Shown: positions 8,459-19,754 of the stretch, piece after piece
Numbering within the stretch: position 1 is the stretch's first letter
Layout: each line of letters starts with the position of its first letter
Source of the DNA: Actinomycetota bacterium
GTDB taxonomy: Bacteria; Actinomycetota; Actinomycetes; Nanopelagicales; Nanopelagicaceae
Direction: 5' to 3'
DNA length: 32,012 bases
NCBI GenBank assembly: GCA_016195215.1
Contig: JACPZY010000082.1
Coordinates: 1-32,012 of the forward strand
The notes under the pieces: generated by a model
What the model was told of the DNA's origin: nothing
What the model saw: only the letters and a program-made list of their open reading frames with translations
Databases searched by the model: none
Program-made: the position numbers and the translations under genes

Positions 8459-9448
8459 TCACGATGGACTCGCCTTCGGGTCGAGAGCATCGCGGAGCGC
8501 GTCACCAAATAAGTTGAGCGATAGAACTATGGTGATTAAATAGAGCGATGGAATAATTAAGTAAGCGGGGTCATCGCGCCAGTAGCTCACTGCATCTGCC
8601 AGGACGAGGCCAAAAGTTGATGCGGGAGCTTGAACACCAACTCCCAAGAAGGAGAAGACAGATTCCGCGGCCAAGTATCCAGGGAGTGAGATTGACAAGA
8701 AAACGATTGCCGTGGGCCACAAGTTAGGAAGCAATTCTTTGGTAATAATCCGAAAACTGGAAGCGCCCAGCGCCTGGGCCGCCATGACGAAATCGCGTTC
8801 ACGCATACTGAAGGCTTGAGATCTGATCAGACGGGCAAAGCCCATCCATCCAAAAAAGACAAAGAAGAGAATTAAAACGATTATTCGCGCGCCATTATCT
8901 TTAGCAATTCCCAGTGCTTCAATGCGCTGGGTCATCGGAAGAATAAGCGCGAGAATCATAAAGGTGGAGGGGAAGGAGAGTAAGAAATCTGAAATTCGAC
9001 CGACAACAGCGTCGACCTTGCCGCGGAAGTAGCCGGTTGAGATTCCAATTAACATTCCCAATCCGATTGAAGCGACGCTCGTAATGATGGCAACGGTAAA
9101 GGAAATACGTGAACCATAGAGCATCAGGGCGAGGAGATCGCGTCCTGCACCTGGCTCTACTCCCAGTGGATGGACGGAGGATATTCCCCCGGATGCTCCG
9201 ATGGGCATCGCGAACCCGTCAAGTGCCTCGGGGTAAGTCTTGGTATTGCTCAGGCCTAATATGCGGGTAATCACCGGCGCGAGGTAGGCGATGAGAATAA
9301 AGAAGGATGCAACGCAGGCAGAGATAACCCCGACTTTGTTCTTCTTGAAACGCATCCAGGCAATCTGCCGCGGAGTCCGCTGGACGATTGGCGCATCAAT
9401 CAGCAAGTCATCAACGAGGGCTTCGTCGAGATCTGCATCTCCTGGCAT
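8459..9448 (-). CDS. Peptide/nickel-type ABC importer permease C
   Basis: A 329-residue OppC/DppC-family permease. A cytoplasmic N-terminal segment with RTPRQIAWMRFKKNKVGV leads into the first helix (OppC_N), then five helices with the EAA loop AAQALGASSFRIITKELLPN and a DALRDALDPK ending. The frame opens at a TTG at 9484, but GGAGG lies seven bases before ATG 9448, which decides the start. It is the first gene of the importer operon, an unusual order because the binding protein normally comes first and the two permeases are normally adjacent. Confidence 0.92.
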   Translation of the reverse strand: MPGDADLDEALVDDLLIDAPIVQRTPRQIAWMRFKKNKVGVISACVASFFILIAYLAPVITRILGLSNTKTYPEALDGFAMPIGASGGISSVHPLGVEPGAGRDLLALMLYGSRISFTVAIITSVASIGLGMLIGISTGYFRGKVDAVVGRISDFLLSFPSTFMILALILPMTQRIEALGIAKDNGARIIVLILFFVFFGWMGFARLIRSQAFSMRERDFVMAAQALGASSFRIITKELLPNLWPTAIVFLSISLPGYLAAESVFSFLGVGVQAPASTFGLVLADAVSYWRDDPAYLIIPSLYLITIVLSLNLFGDALRDALDPKASPS

Positions 9449-9582
9449 GGCCAACCTCCGTTCCACGCGCATAAGACCCATCAAAAATTGACGAGCCTGA
9501 TTTAGTACCGAACGGTAGCCAAAATAGAAGGAAATGGAAACCCCATTCGTACCTTTTAAGGCATTTCACCGAGTAGATACCT

Positions 9583-13143
<3,561 letters not shown>

Positions 13144-13145
13144 CT

Positions 13146-14132
13146 CTACACCTTCTTTGGAGATTCGTTGTGGCCGCCGAATTTATACCGCATGGCGCTC
13201 AACACTCGATTGGAGTAGTCATCATTGTTTCGAGAGGCAAACCTTGAAAAGAGCGAAGTGCTTAATATTGGTGCCGGCACACCCAATTCAATTGCGGTCT
13301 CCACCGTCCACCGCCCCTCGCCACTATCGCTGACTTCGGTGGAGTACTCCTTCAGCGTCGGGTTTTCATGTAATGCTTCAGCAGTGAGATCCAGGAGCCA
13401 GGAGGCAACGACGCTGCCTCGGCGCCACACCTCTGTAATCTCTGGAATATTTAAATCGTAAGGAGGTGTGCCTCCCTTTGTTGCTTCAAAGATTGCCAAA
13501 CCTTCTGCCACAGCCGCCATCATTCCGTACTCAATTCCGTTGTGAACCATTTTGACGTAATGGCCCGCGCCTACCGGGCCGCAGTGCAGGTAGCCCACTT
13601 CGCTTGTACTGGGTATGCCACTTCGTCCCTTGGTTCTACTCGCTGAATCAAAGCCTGGAGCGAGGGCTCGGAAGATTGGGTCAAGGCTCTGCACAATCGC
13701 ACTGTCACCACCGATCATCAAACTGTAACCGCGTTCCAATCCATAAACTCCACCGCTTGTACCAACGTCTACGAAATTGATTCCTTTTAATGCAAGCGCA
13801 TTGGAGTTGACTAAATCATTTCTATAATAACTATTGCCGCCGTCAATAATTGTGTCGCCGGGACTCAAATGCTCCGCAATGGCAGCGATAGTTGAATCAG
13901 TAACAGCGGCTGGAACCATAACCCAGACCAATCTGGGTGCCGATAGTTTGCGTACGAGGTCCGCGTAATCCGTTGCTCCTATTGATCCCTCTTTGACCAA
14001 TTCTGCGACGGAATTCGGATTAAGATCCAGAACAACGGATTTAATGTCATTTCTCTCAAGTCTACGAACAATATTTGCGCCCATTTTTCCTAGGCCCACC
14101 ATACCGAAATTCATTTTTTGAGACTCTGACAT
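13146..14132 (-). CDS. gnd: 6-phosphogluconate dehydrogenase, decarboxylating (short form)
   Basis: A 328-residue enzyme that converts 6-phosphogluconate to ribulose 5-phosphate and CO2. It is of the short class (about 300-330 residues) rather than the 470-residue E. coli type. The cofactor motif is GLGKMG at 13-18, IDGGNSYYRND is at 96-106, and the substrate site includes SGG at 126-128. The catalytic Lys194 and Asn198 are in KMVHNGIEY. Short-form enzymes are often NAD-specific; the Asp after the second strand (LDLNPN) supports NAD preference, which is inference. GGGGAAG precedes ATG 14132. It sits between pgl and zwf. Confidence 0.95.
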   Translation of the reverse strand: MSESQKMNFGMVGLGKMGANIVRRLERNDIKSVVLDLNPNSVAELVKEGSIGATDYADLVRKLSAPRLVWVMVPAAVTDSTIAAIAEHLSPGDTIIDGGNSYYRNDLVNSNALALKGINFVDVGTSGGVYGLERGYSLMIGGDSAIVQSLDPIFRALAPGFDSASRTKGRSGIPSTSEVGYLHCGPVGAGHYVKMVHNGIEYGMMAAVAEGLAIFEATKGGTPPYDLNIPEITEVWRRGSVVASWLLDLTAEALHENPTLKEYSTEVSDSGEGRWTVETAIELGVPAPILSTSLFSRFASRNNDDYSNRVLSAMRYKFGGHNESPKKV

Positions 14133-14162
14133 TGATCTTCCCCCGTTTCTCCCATTCGAATC

Positions 14163-14870
14163 CTACTCATTGACCATGGAATCACTATCCACAAAAAGAA
14201 GCGTCTCCACCTGACCATGAACAAGTGTGGCAGGGATCGAGAGATCATTGCCAAGAATCTGAGCGACCGCACCTCGTTTACTTGCGCCTGATGCCATTAG
14301 CCAGACCGACTCTGAAGCATTGATTTTTCTCATAGAAAAAGAAACCCTTAGCGGGGGAAACTTGGGTGCATCAATTACTGCCAGAACATCGTCACCAGTT
14401 TCGTCGGCGACATGATTCGGGAAAATTGATGCGACATGTCCGTCAGGTCCAACTCCCAGGAGAGTCAGATCCATATCAATACCTGCTAGATCAGTTGCAT
14501 ATCTTCTGGCCGCCACCGAAAGAGTGACATTCGAATCAGAGGCGAGAACGGGGTGCAGATGGATCGGGGAATTCCCCTTAAGCTCTTCAAGGACCGATGT
14601 GGCATTTCTATCCTTGCTCGCTGATGGCAAAAAACGTTCGTCACCCCACCACAGGTGAAGCCCTAAGAATCGGTCAGGTTCTACGTTCCATCGAGAAACT
14701 AATTTTAACGCAACAAGCCCCCCAGCTTCCCCGCCTGTAAGAGCCAGGTGAAAACTCCTCTGAGTATCCAGCCGTTTAAGTATTTTTATGTTCACCAAAT
14801 CAGAGACTGTATTCGTCAGCTCATCAATATTTGCAAAGGTCTTCACGAGACGAGTCGGTAGACCATTCAT
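14163..14870 (-). CDS. pgl: 6-phosphogluconolactonase
   Basis: A 235-residue DevB/NagB-fold lactonase that opens 6-phosphogluconolactone, the step between Zwf and Gnd. Family marks are LTGGEAGG near residue 45, WWGDERFLP near 75 and LLGVGPDGHVASIFPNH near 135-152, with the catalytic His in DGH. The start ATG 14870 overlaps the acetyltransferase stop (ATGA), with GGGAGAG five bases upstream. With gnd and zwf it gives the whole oxidative pentose-phosphate branch in one transcript. Confidence 0.94.
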   Translation of the reverse strand: MNGLPTRLVKTFANIDELTNTVSDLVNIKILKRLDTQRSFHLALTGGEAGGLVALKLVSRWNVEPDRFLGLHLWWGDERFLPSASKDRNATSVLEELKGNSPIHLHPVLASDSNVTLSVAARRYATDLAGIDMDLTLLGVGPDGHVASIFPNHVADETGDDVLAVIDAPKFPPLRVSFSMRKINASESVWLMASGASKRGAVAQILGNDLSIPATLVHGQVETLLFVDSDSMVNE

Positions 14871-15472
14871 GCTAACTCTCCCGGTTCTGCCTCCGCAATT
14901 GCATACCTTGTTAGAAATTCCACCCCTGACATTTCGTAAATATCCTCCGGACCATCCTCTTCATCTATCTGCTGTCCTCTGTACTCAAAACCAAAAGATT
15001 GGACGACTCGGACAGAAAGCAAATTCTCGGGTGAGACGGTATACCGAAGAGTTTTAACTTCGGGATGCGAGAGAACCCAGAGCCACATGCCCTTAAGCGA
15101 CTCACGCGCAAATCCCCTGTTGCGGAATTGCTCATGTATTCCCAGTCCGATTTCAATCATTCCATCAGGATTGGGAGCGCTATGAAAACTGGCACTGCCG
15201 ATAATTTCGCCCGTCTCTCTCAGAACAATCCACCTAACAAACCATTTAATAAGTGTGGGGTCCACTTTCACTTGCGGAACCCGCCAAGCAAGAGGTCCGG
15301 TCTCATCCATCAGGACCCGATATGGGTTGGCATACGGCTTGTTCTCATAAATAAGAAGATTTTCGGGTTCTTCAAAGAGTGTTATCAAGTCGTTGGCGGA
15401 TATGTGGTGTAGATCGAGCCTGGGTGTATGAATTACATCCTGCACTCTCTCCAGCTCGTCCATGATGCTCAC
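14867..15472 (-). CDS. GNAT-family N-acetyltransferase (RimJ-like)
   Basis: A 201-residue single-domain acetyltransferase. The acetyl-CoA motif is visible as EIGLGIHEQFRNRGFARESL, followed by VSPENLLSVRVVQSFGF, the asparagine-containing motif B of the RimJ/RimL group. The first 20 residues carry the TPRLDLHHIS strand common to this group. The start is GTG 15472 or ATG 15463; no good ribosome-binding site is seen for either. It leads the pgl-gnd-zwf operon with a four-base overlap to pgl, but a functional link to pentose-phosphate metabolism is not evident. The substrate could be a protein N-terminus or a small amine. Confidence 0.88.
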   Translation of the reverse strand: MSIMDELERVQDVIHTPRLDLHHISANDLITLFEEPENLLIYENKPYANPYRVLMDETGPLAWRVPQVKVDPTLIKWFVRWIVLRETGEIIGSASFHSAPNPDGMIEIGLGIHEQFRNRGFARESLKGMWLWVLSHPEVKTLRYTVSPENLLSVRVVQSFGFEYRGQQIDEEDGPEDIYEMSGVEFLTRYAIAEAEPGELA

Positions 15473-15537
15473 GATACCGAATTGAGCATGTACCAGGTAT
15501 CGAATTAGACCTGAGCAAGCGATATTGTTCTGCTCTT

Positions 15538-16185
15538 ATGGGGCTTACCTTGCGACTTGTACTGGCAGTCACTTCTTCAACCGCACTTCTTGAAGTTAAC
15601 AAAACGCCGAGCCTTATTAGAGCCATCCATGGTCTACAGGAGTACTGGCCGACACTCCCACTCACGGTGGCGGTGGATGAAAAGCATTCATCGGCAGTCT
15701 CTGAATTACTTGAAAAGAATCGGATTTCCCACGAGTTACTTCTCTGTAATCCAGGTAATCCCAATGATTTTGCGAAAGCCCTGGCTCCCGAATCTAAGAT
15801 TTGCGATGCACTCCTCATTCATGATGCTTCTCGACCGTTGACAAGTCGAGAGCAATTTTCGCGAATAATTGAGGCATTTGGCGAATCGATCGATGCGGTG
15901 AGGCCTTCTATAGCATTCACTGAAACATTAAAGATTATTGAATCAGGCTCACGTATTAAGGAGACTCTAGACCGAACCTCAGTAAGAAGAATTTCGACTC
16001 CTGAACTCATTCGTACTTCGGCAATAGATATCAAGGGTGATGACCGAGGTTGGTTTCTACCGCTCACGCGGAACGCCGCACTAGAACACGTTGAAGGAAG
16101 TCCTGAAGGTCTGAGAATCAATTCAGAGGCAGAGCGAGATCTCCTTGAGTCCTTCCTACATTGGCGTCAAAGAACCGTCAAATGA
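15538..16185 (+). CDS. IspD-like protein lacking the CTP-binding loop (paralogue A)
   Basis: A 215-residue protein with the IspD (2-C-methyl-D-erythritol 4-phosphate cytidylyltransferase) fold. It keeps HDASRP (Asp96, Arg99), the ETLK strand (Thr130, matching E. coli Thr140) and ETLDRT (Arg146, matching Arg157), the arm that binds methylerythritol phosphate. It has lost the N-terminal nucleotide loop: where IspD has AAGxGxR...K this protein reads AVTSSTALLEVNK. The GGxxRxxS segment is replaced by NPGNPNDF, and the Lys of NIKVT is Arg193. It cannot be a complete cytidylyltransferase alone. No ribosome-binding site precedes ATG 15538, so it may be leaderless. It converges on the zinc-ribbon/IspD-B pair. 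It may be a partner subunit of IspD-B or an inactive relict. Confidence 0.82.
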   Translation: MGLTLRLVLAVTSSTALLEVNKTPSLIRAIHGLQEYWPTLPLTVAVDEKHSSAVSELLEKNRISHELLLCNPGNPNDFAKALAPESKICDALLIHDASRPLTSREQFSRIIEAFGESIDAVRPSIAFTETLKIIESGSRIKETLDRTSVRRISTPELIRTSAIDIKGDDRGWFLPLTRNAALEHVEGSPEGLRINSEAERDLLESFLHWRQRTVK

Positions 16186-16198
16186 GTGCCGGGGCTAA

Positions 16199-16510
16199 TT
16201 AGCGGAATAGAGATTTTATCTCTCCCCAGAACTTTCCTGGTTGTTGCATCATTTTCCGGGGCATGCTCCACATGAGACCAACCGGAGACTTCCAGAACCG
16301 TCTCCATAGTCGCGCCGGCTTCGTTGCGATCCGATTTTCAAGGTCTTTGATGTAATGAATTCTTAGGTCGCCGGGTTCGTGTTTCACCTGCATATGACAA
16401 ATCTGGCAGGTACTTGAAACTATTAATCGGCCTGCGTACACAAGTGCATGGAGAGTCTCCTGGTCACAGTGAGCACAATGTAATTCTGCATACATCACTT
16501 CATCTGTCAT
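16199..16510 (-). CDS. Small zinc-ribbon protein of unknown function
   Basis: A 103-residue protein. The N-terminal half holds two CxxC pairs (Cys12/Cys15 in HCAHC and Cys35/Cys38 in TCQIC), the layout of a zinc ribbon. The C-terminal half is basic, Trp- and Arg-rich (ARLWRRFWKSP, MWSMPRKMM) and ends in FWGEIKSLFR. It resembles small 'bh'-type zinc-ribbon proteins I recall from other Gram-positives, but I cannot name a function. Its ATG overlaps the stop of the upstream IspD gene by four bases (ATGA), so the two are translated together. It ends 13 bases from the convergent IspD-like paralogue A. Confidence 0.8.
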   Translation of the reverse strand: MTDEVMYAELHCAHCDQETLHALVYAGRLIVSSTCQICHMQVKHEPGDLRIHYIKDLENRIATKPARLWRRFWKSPVGLMWSMPRKMMQQPGKFWGEIKSLFR

Positions 16511-17226
16511 TCTACATACCCCCGCATTTCAAGGACGTGTTCAGCGATAACGAGGTCTTGCGGATAAGTAATTTTAACATTCTGAGTTTCGCCAGCGACG
16601 GCAATATTCTTATTCTCTGGGAAGTATTCCTCCATGCACGCGGCCGTATCTGTGCCCACGAACTTGTCGTGGTGTGCCTTCTGGTAGGCGGATAGGAGTT
16701 CACTCGCCCTGAAGGCTTGTGGAGTTTGGACTCGGACAATCTGATTCTCGCACTTGTAATCAATTTCGAACGGGTCTACCACGATTGCAGGAACGGCACC
16801 TCCATGTTGGTGGGCAGTCCGTGCGACATCATGGAAGAGCATGCTCGTTGCTAGCGGGCGTGCTCCATCGTGAATGAGCACCACATTTATCCTTCCGTCA
16901 GTAATCGCTGGAGCAAGATGGATAAGTGCGTTGTACTCAGAATCGTGACGGGTCTCTCCGCCCTCTACGAGTTCGACTTCAACGTCTGAAGCCTCCCGTT
17001 CGAGAACCTGATTAGCCAACAGAGCGTCCTGCGGACTGATGACCAGAACTGTCCGACAGCCCGGAAAACTCTTCACTGCGTTGGCGATGGAGCGAGAGAT
17101 TATGCGGCGGCCACCCAGAGGAAGCCATACCTTATTAGTCGCGCTACTAAAGCGAGATCCACTTCCCGCTGCCAGAATGACCACGGCAATCCGCATGGGC
17201 TCGAGCAGGGCCGTACGCGCTTCCAT
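16507..17226 (-). CDS. ispD: 2-C-methyl-D-erythritol 4-phosphate cytidylyltransferase-like (IspD, paralogue B)
   Basis: A 239-residue IspD-family nucleotidyltransferase of the MEP isoprenoid pathway. The CTP-binding part is intact: AAGSGSR at 19-25, Lys32, GGETRHDS at 89-96, HDGARP with metal-binding Asp120 and Arg123, and NVKIT with Lys218. The methylerythritol-phosphate arm is altered: the DTMK strand reads DPFE (Pro152 where E. coli has Thr140), and about ten residues containing the TVDR motif (Arg157) are missing before TPQAF. The first ATG at 17226 has AGGA upstream; ATG 17196 would remove ten residues. Whether it is active alone is doubtful; IspD-like paralogue A at 15538 has exactly the missing elements. 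Confidence 0.86.
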   Translation of the reverse strand: MEARTALLEPMRIAVVILAAGSGSRFSSATNKVWLPLGGRRIISRSIANAVKSFPGCRTVLVISPQDALLANQVLEREASDVEVELVEGGETRHDSEYNALIHLAPAITDGRINVVLIHDGARPLATSMLFHDVARTAHQHGGAVPAIVVDPFEIDYKCENQIVRVQTPQAFRASELLSAYQKAHHDKFVGTDTAACMEEYFPENKNIAVAGETQNVKITYPQDLVIAEHVLEMRGYVE

Positions 17227-17305
17227 GCGTACATCCTGTCACCAACATCCTGCTGTCTGCATTCTCTTACTAGGTGAGTGGTGGGGTCTGTGGCAGACTT
17301 GAAAT

Positions 17306-17572
17306 ATGGCTCTCACTCGGTGGATTCCACGAAAATCCTTTGAGGAGGCGATGGTGAAAGCTGAGAATCTCAAGAGAGCGGTCGCAGCCAGAGAGCGGCG
17401 CAATTCACTCCTCTTTACTGAAGCCCAAGAGAACTTCCGTCGAGAATTACTCCTGCACCCGCGAGACGAGATGCCCATTGCGCAGAATTACGATTGCCCG
17501 TTCTGCCAGGGCAGCCCTCCTCGAATTAGACCGTCGCGCTCACCCATAAGAGTCCGTATTACGCGTAAGTAA
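17306..17572 (+). CDS. Hypothetical small basic protein with CxxC motif
   Basis: An 88-residue open frame that fills the otherwise empty 330 bases between ispD and the dehydrogenase gene, on the opposite strand to both. It predicts an Arg/Lys-rich amphipathic helix (about 10-50) and a CPFCQG motif near residue 64, followed by a basic tail; it could bind nucleic acid or metal. Codon use looks like that of its neighbours. No clear ribosome-binding site precedes ATG 17306. The end overlaps the dehydrogenase 3' end by 14 bases. I do not recognise the family. If it is not real, this interval holds only the ispD promoter. Confidence 0.45.
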   Translation: MALTRWIPRKSFEEAMVKAENLKRAVAARERRNSLLFTEAQENFRRELLLHPRDEMPIAQNYDCPFCQGSPPRIRPSRSPIRVRITRK

Positions 17573-18848
17573 GTCCAAGATTGTCCTGCATACGCCGTAG
17601 CTGCACGATCAGACTCGATTCATTGAGTTCGACCTGATCATAAGTAATCAATTCTCCTACCCTGATTGTTTTCTGAACGGTCGCTCCTTGAATTAATCCG
17701 ATAGGCACGAAGTTATCGCGCTTTGCATCCTGCGCGATATCGGAATAGCCGCGGACGGCGTAGCCACCAATGCCATCGATCTTCTCGCCTGGATTCAGAT
17801 CCTTCTTCGCCATCGCACAGACCTCCGCTTGCAGATGAGGCGCAAAGAGGGAGGACTCGCGATCGAGAACCGCGCGAGCCACCGAAAGTGGTGCCTCGAC
17901 AGATGCCAAGTGGTACGGACGGTAAAGGGCAAAGTAAGGACCAGCGCCCATGCCAAGGTAGCTCATCTCATGATTGATATATGGCGCATCTGTGCGAACG
18001 ATGACAAAAACACCCGGTGCCACATCACCAGTGCAGTAATCAACAACTCCTGGACGATCTAGGACGCCCCCGTCGCCTTGGAGGGCAAAGACGCTCTGTA
18101 ATGTTGTTCGGGATGCTGCTGGTCCATACATGCCGCGCTTGGACAATTCCAAACCCGTTGTATTCGCAAGGGCCGCCATCTCGATCATTGTCTTTGAACC
18201 ATCGGTAAATGAGCAGAGCATCTTCGGATTCATCTGCTTTGCGATTGCGCGCTCCTTTACGGTATCTGGATTACTCAAAGGTTCGAATGGGTTGTTCTTT
18301 CCTTTGCCTGCGGCAACAATCTCGAATTGAAGATCTCGTGCGAAATCTACGAGAACCTTTGCCTCAACGGGCTCATCTCCGTGACAGACGGTGTATACCG
18401 ACCCGCCGAGTTGGGCGGTGCGATGAAGTAGCGGTCCAATGGTCACATCCATCTCTACATTAAGAACGGCAACGTCCTTCTTCGCTAGAAGGCTCTGATA
18501 AGTAACTCGCGCTCCAATATCTGGCACGCCAGTCGCCTCAACAACAATGTCATACGGAAGTTCTGAAATAAATTCCGTTGTAGTTGTACCAGCGGCCTTG
18601 CCAGCCATCAACGCGTCGGTCAGCACCTTTGGATCGGTGCTTACTACGGCATCGTTGATGCCAATATCTTTAAATAAGGCGTGGATGCGTGCTGGATCAA
18701 TGTCAACAACCAAGGTAAGTGAGAGTCCAGGCATTCTCGCTATCTGGCAGCCAAATCCATGCCCCATCTGTCCGGCGCCAACTAGTGCGACTCGGACATC
18801 TCTTCCTAAAGTTTTTGCGTGATCTTGGAGGCGCTTTGTGTATGCCAT
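17559..18848 (-). CDS. NAD(P)-dependent dehydrogenase with C-terminal SAF domain (COG4091 type, DRL-like)
   Basis: A 429-residue protein with an N-terminal Rossmann domain (GAGQMG at 24-29, Asp at VVDIDP), an EATG strand end, a central substrate domain with CHGDEP and AAGKGKNNPF, and a C-terminal SAF-like domain from about residue 345. Databases usually label this group 'predicted homoserine dehydrogenase'. From memory, the Brucella DXP reductoisomerase-like enzyme (DRL), which makes methylerythritol phosphate, belongs to the same group. It ends the glucitol-type PTS operon, 23 bases after IIA, where a polyol-phosphate dehydrogenase would be expected; no SrlD-type dehydrogenase is present. 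The likely substrate is therefore the phosphorylated product of this PTS, or DXP/MEP. The exact reaction is not proven. Confidence 0.85.
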   Translation of the reverse strand: MAYTKRLQDHAKTLGRDVRVALVGAGQMGHGFGCQIARMPGLSLTLVVDIDPARIHALFKDIGINDAVVSTDPKVLTDALMAGKAAGTTTTEFISELPYDIVVEATGVPDIGARVTYQSLLAKKDVAVLNVEMDVTIGPLLHRTAQLGGSVYTVCHGDEPVEAKVLVDFARDLQFEIVAAGKGKNNPFEPLSNPDTVKERAIAKQMNPKMLCSFTDGSKTMIEMAALANTTGLELSKRGMYGPAASRTTLQSVFALQGDGGVLDRPGVVDYCTGDVAPGVFVIVRTDAPYINHEMSYLGMGAGPYFALYRPYHLASVEAPLSVARAVLDRESSLFAPHLQAEVCAMAKKDLNPGEKIDGIGGYAVRGYSDIAQDAKRDNFVPIGLIQGATVQKTIRVGELITYDQVELNESSLIVQLRRMQDNLGLTYA

Positions 18849-18871
18849 GGTGCCAACACTCGATTCATTTT

Positions 18872-19243
18872 TTAGTTTTGCGCTATAACCTGAAGTCTAT
18901 CTCCGACTTTTACCATCGGCAATTCACGTGCTTCTACATTTACATCACCGGGTAATTCTGCATCCGAAAGTCCATTCGCTTTTAAATCCAGGTGACCAAG
19001 ATTTAATAGATTTTCGCTTGCAACAGAGCCCACCGCAAGCACTGTGAAGTAATCATCATTAAGCGCGATTCTGTCACCAACAATCGGAGCACGTTTGTGA
19101 TTATCAACTCTGTGCAATATGGAAAATTCGTGGAGTTCTTCCGGTGCATTCTCTCCAAACCATACGAGCAGACCCTGTTCGCGAAAGTCGGCAACTAATG
19201 CGCCGACAGCAGTGACCGTTGATGAATAAACGACTTCAGGCAA
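18872..19243 (-). CDS. srlB: PTS glucitol/sorbitol-family IIA component
   Basis: A 123-residue IIA-Gut protein that passes phosphate from HPr to IIB. Family features are the beta-rich fold with EFSILHRVDNH, where His44 is the probable phosphorylated residue, then GDRIALNDDYFTVLAVG, NLLNLGHLDLK and AELPGDVNVEA. The start is TTG 19243 (AGAGG about ten bases upstream). It follows the IIB gene by six bases and precedes the SAF-domain dehydrogenase. The gene symbol marks family membership; the true sugar alcohol need not be glucitol. Confidence 0.9.
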   Translation of the reverse strand: MPEVVYSSTVTAVGALVADFREQGLLVWFGENAPEELHEFSILHRVDNHKRAPIVGDRIALNDDYFTVLAVGSVASENLLNLGHLDLKANGLSDAELPGDVNVEARELPMVKVGDRLQVIAQN

Positions 19244-19249
19244 AGTAAC

Positions 19250-19621
19250 TCAAACCTCTTTGATGTTATCCACTTTTACGCCAGAGACAAAGAGATCGGC
19301 CGTGATAAACATTGCAAGGGGGCCAGCCGGGCTTGCACCGTGAATATCGACAGTGGGCACTTTCTTCATTGGGTAGACACCAACGCGTGCCGTGCCCCCG
19401 CAATCAATTACTGCAACCGCAATCTTATCAAAGGGAACACTGCTTTTAAATCCATCAAATGGAGTACCGCCTGTTAGTTCAGCGATTCGGGCAGCAACCG
19501 GATGAATGCCGCCACCGGTAACCGAATAGATGTAGGGACGATCATCAGTCGGGGTTATGGTGAGTGGTCCGCCCCATCCGCCCTTGCCTGCATCGATCTT
19601 TACGCTCTTAAAATCTCCCAT
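19250..19621 (-). CDS. srlE: PTS glucitol/sorbitol-family IIB domain (N-terminal half of a split EIIBC)
   Basis: A 123-residue protein equal to the N-terminal IIB part of the enterobacterial SrlE/GutE. It opens with the hallmark KGGWGGPL, then VTGGGIHPVAARIAELTGG, the phosphocysteine motif VIDCGGT (Cys74) and GVYPMKKVPTVDIHG, ending SGVKVDNIKEV where the fused protein continues into its membrane part. Here it stops and the rest is a separate upstream gene at 19755-20303. The start is ATG 19621, set by AAGGAG nine bases upstream; earlier in-frame codons (to 19660) are not conserved. A large hairpin separates the two halves. Confidence 0.9.
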   Translation of the reverse strand: MGDFKSVKIDAGKGGWGGPLTITPTDDRPYIYSVTGGGIHPVAARIAELTGGTPFDGFKSSVPFDKIAVAVIDCGGTARVGVYPMKKVPTVDIHGASPAGPLAMFITADLFVSGVKVDNIKEV

Positions 19622-19692
19622 TGCAACTAACTCCTTATTTGATGACGAGGATTTCCTCATCTGCCAGTTTCTACTCTCTATTAACTTACTCG

Positions 19693-19728
19693 GTACGTGT
19701 GCGGGGAACCAGACCCCCGCACACGTAC
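19693..19728 (-). other. 14-bp perfect hairpin between the two EIIBC halves
   Basis: GTACGTGTGCGGGG (19693-19706) and CCCCGCACACGTAC (19715-19728) are exact complements around an eight-base loop. It lies in the 133-base gap between the membrane half (ends 19755) and the IIB gene (starts 19621) on the same transcript. No T run follows, so it is more likely an mRNA stabiliser, processing site or leaky attenuator than a full terminator. Confidence 0.75.
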
Positions 19729-19754
19729 TCGAGATCTACTGCTTTATGTACTAC

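Noticed and set aside
15372-15818. A 148-codon minus-strand frame crossing the GNAT start and IspD-like paralogue A
   Set aside because: It is antisense to a conserved IspD-fold protein and overlaps the acetyltransferase in another frame; composition (Ser/Arg-rich) is typical of a shadow frame.
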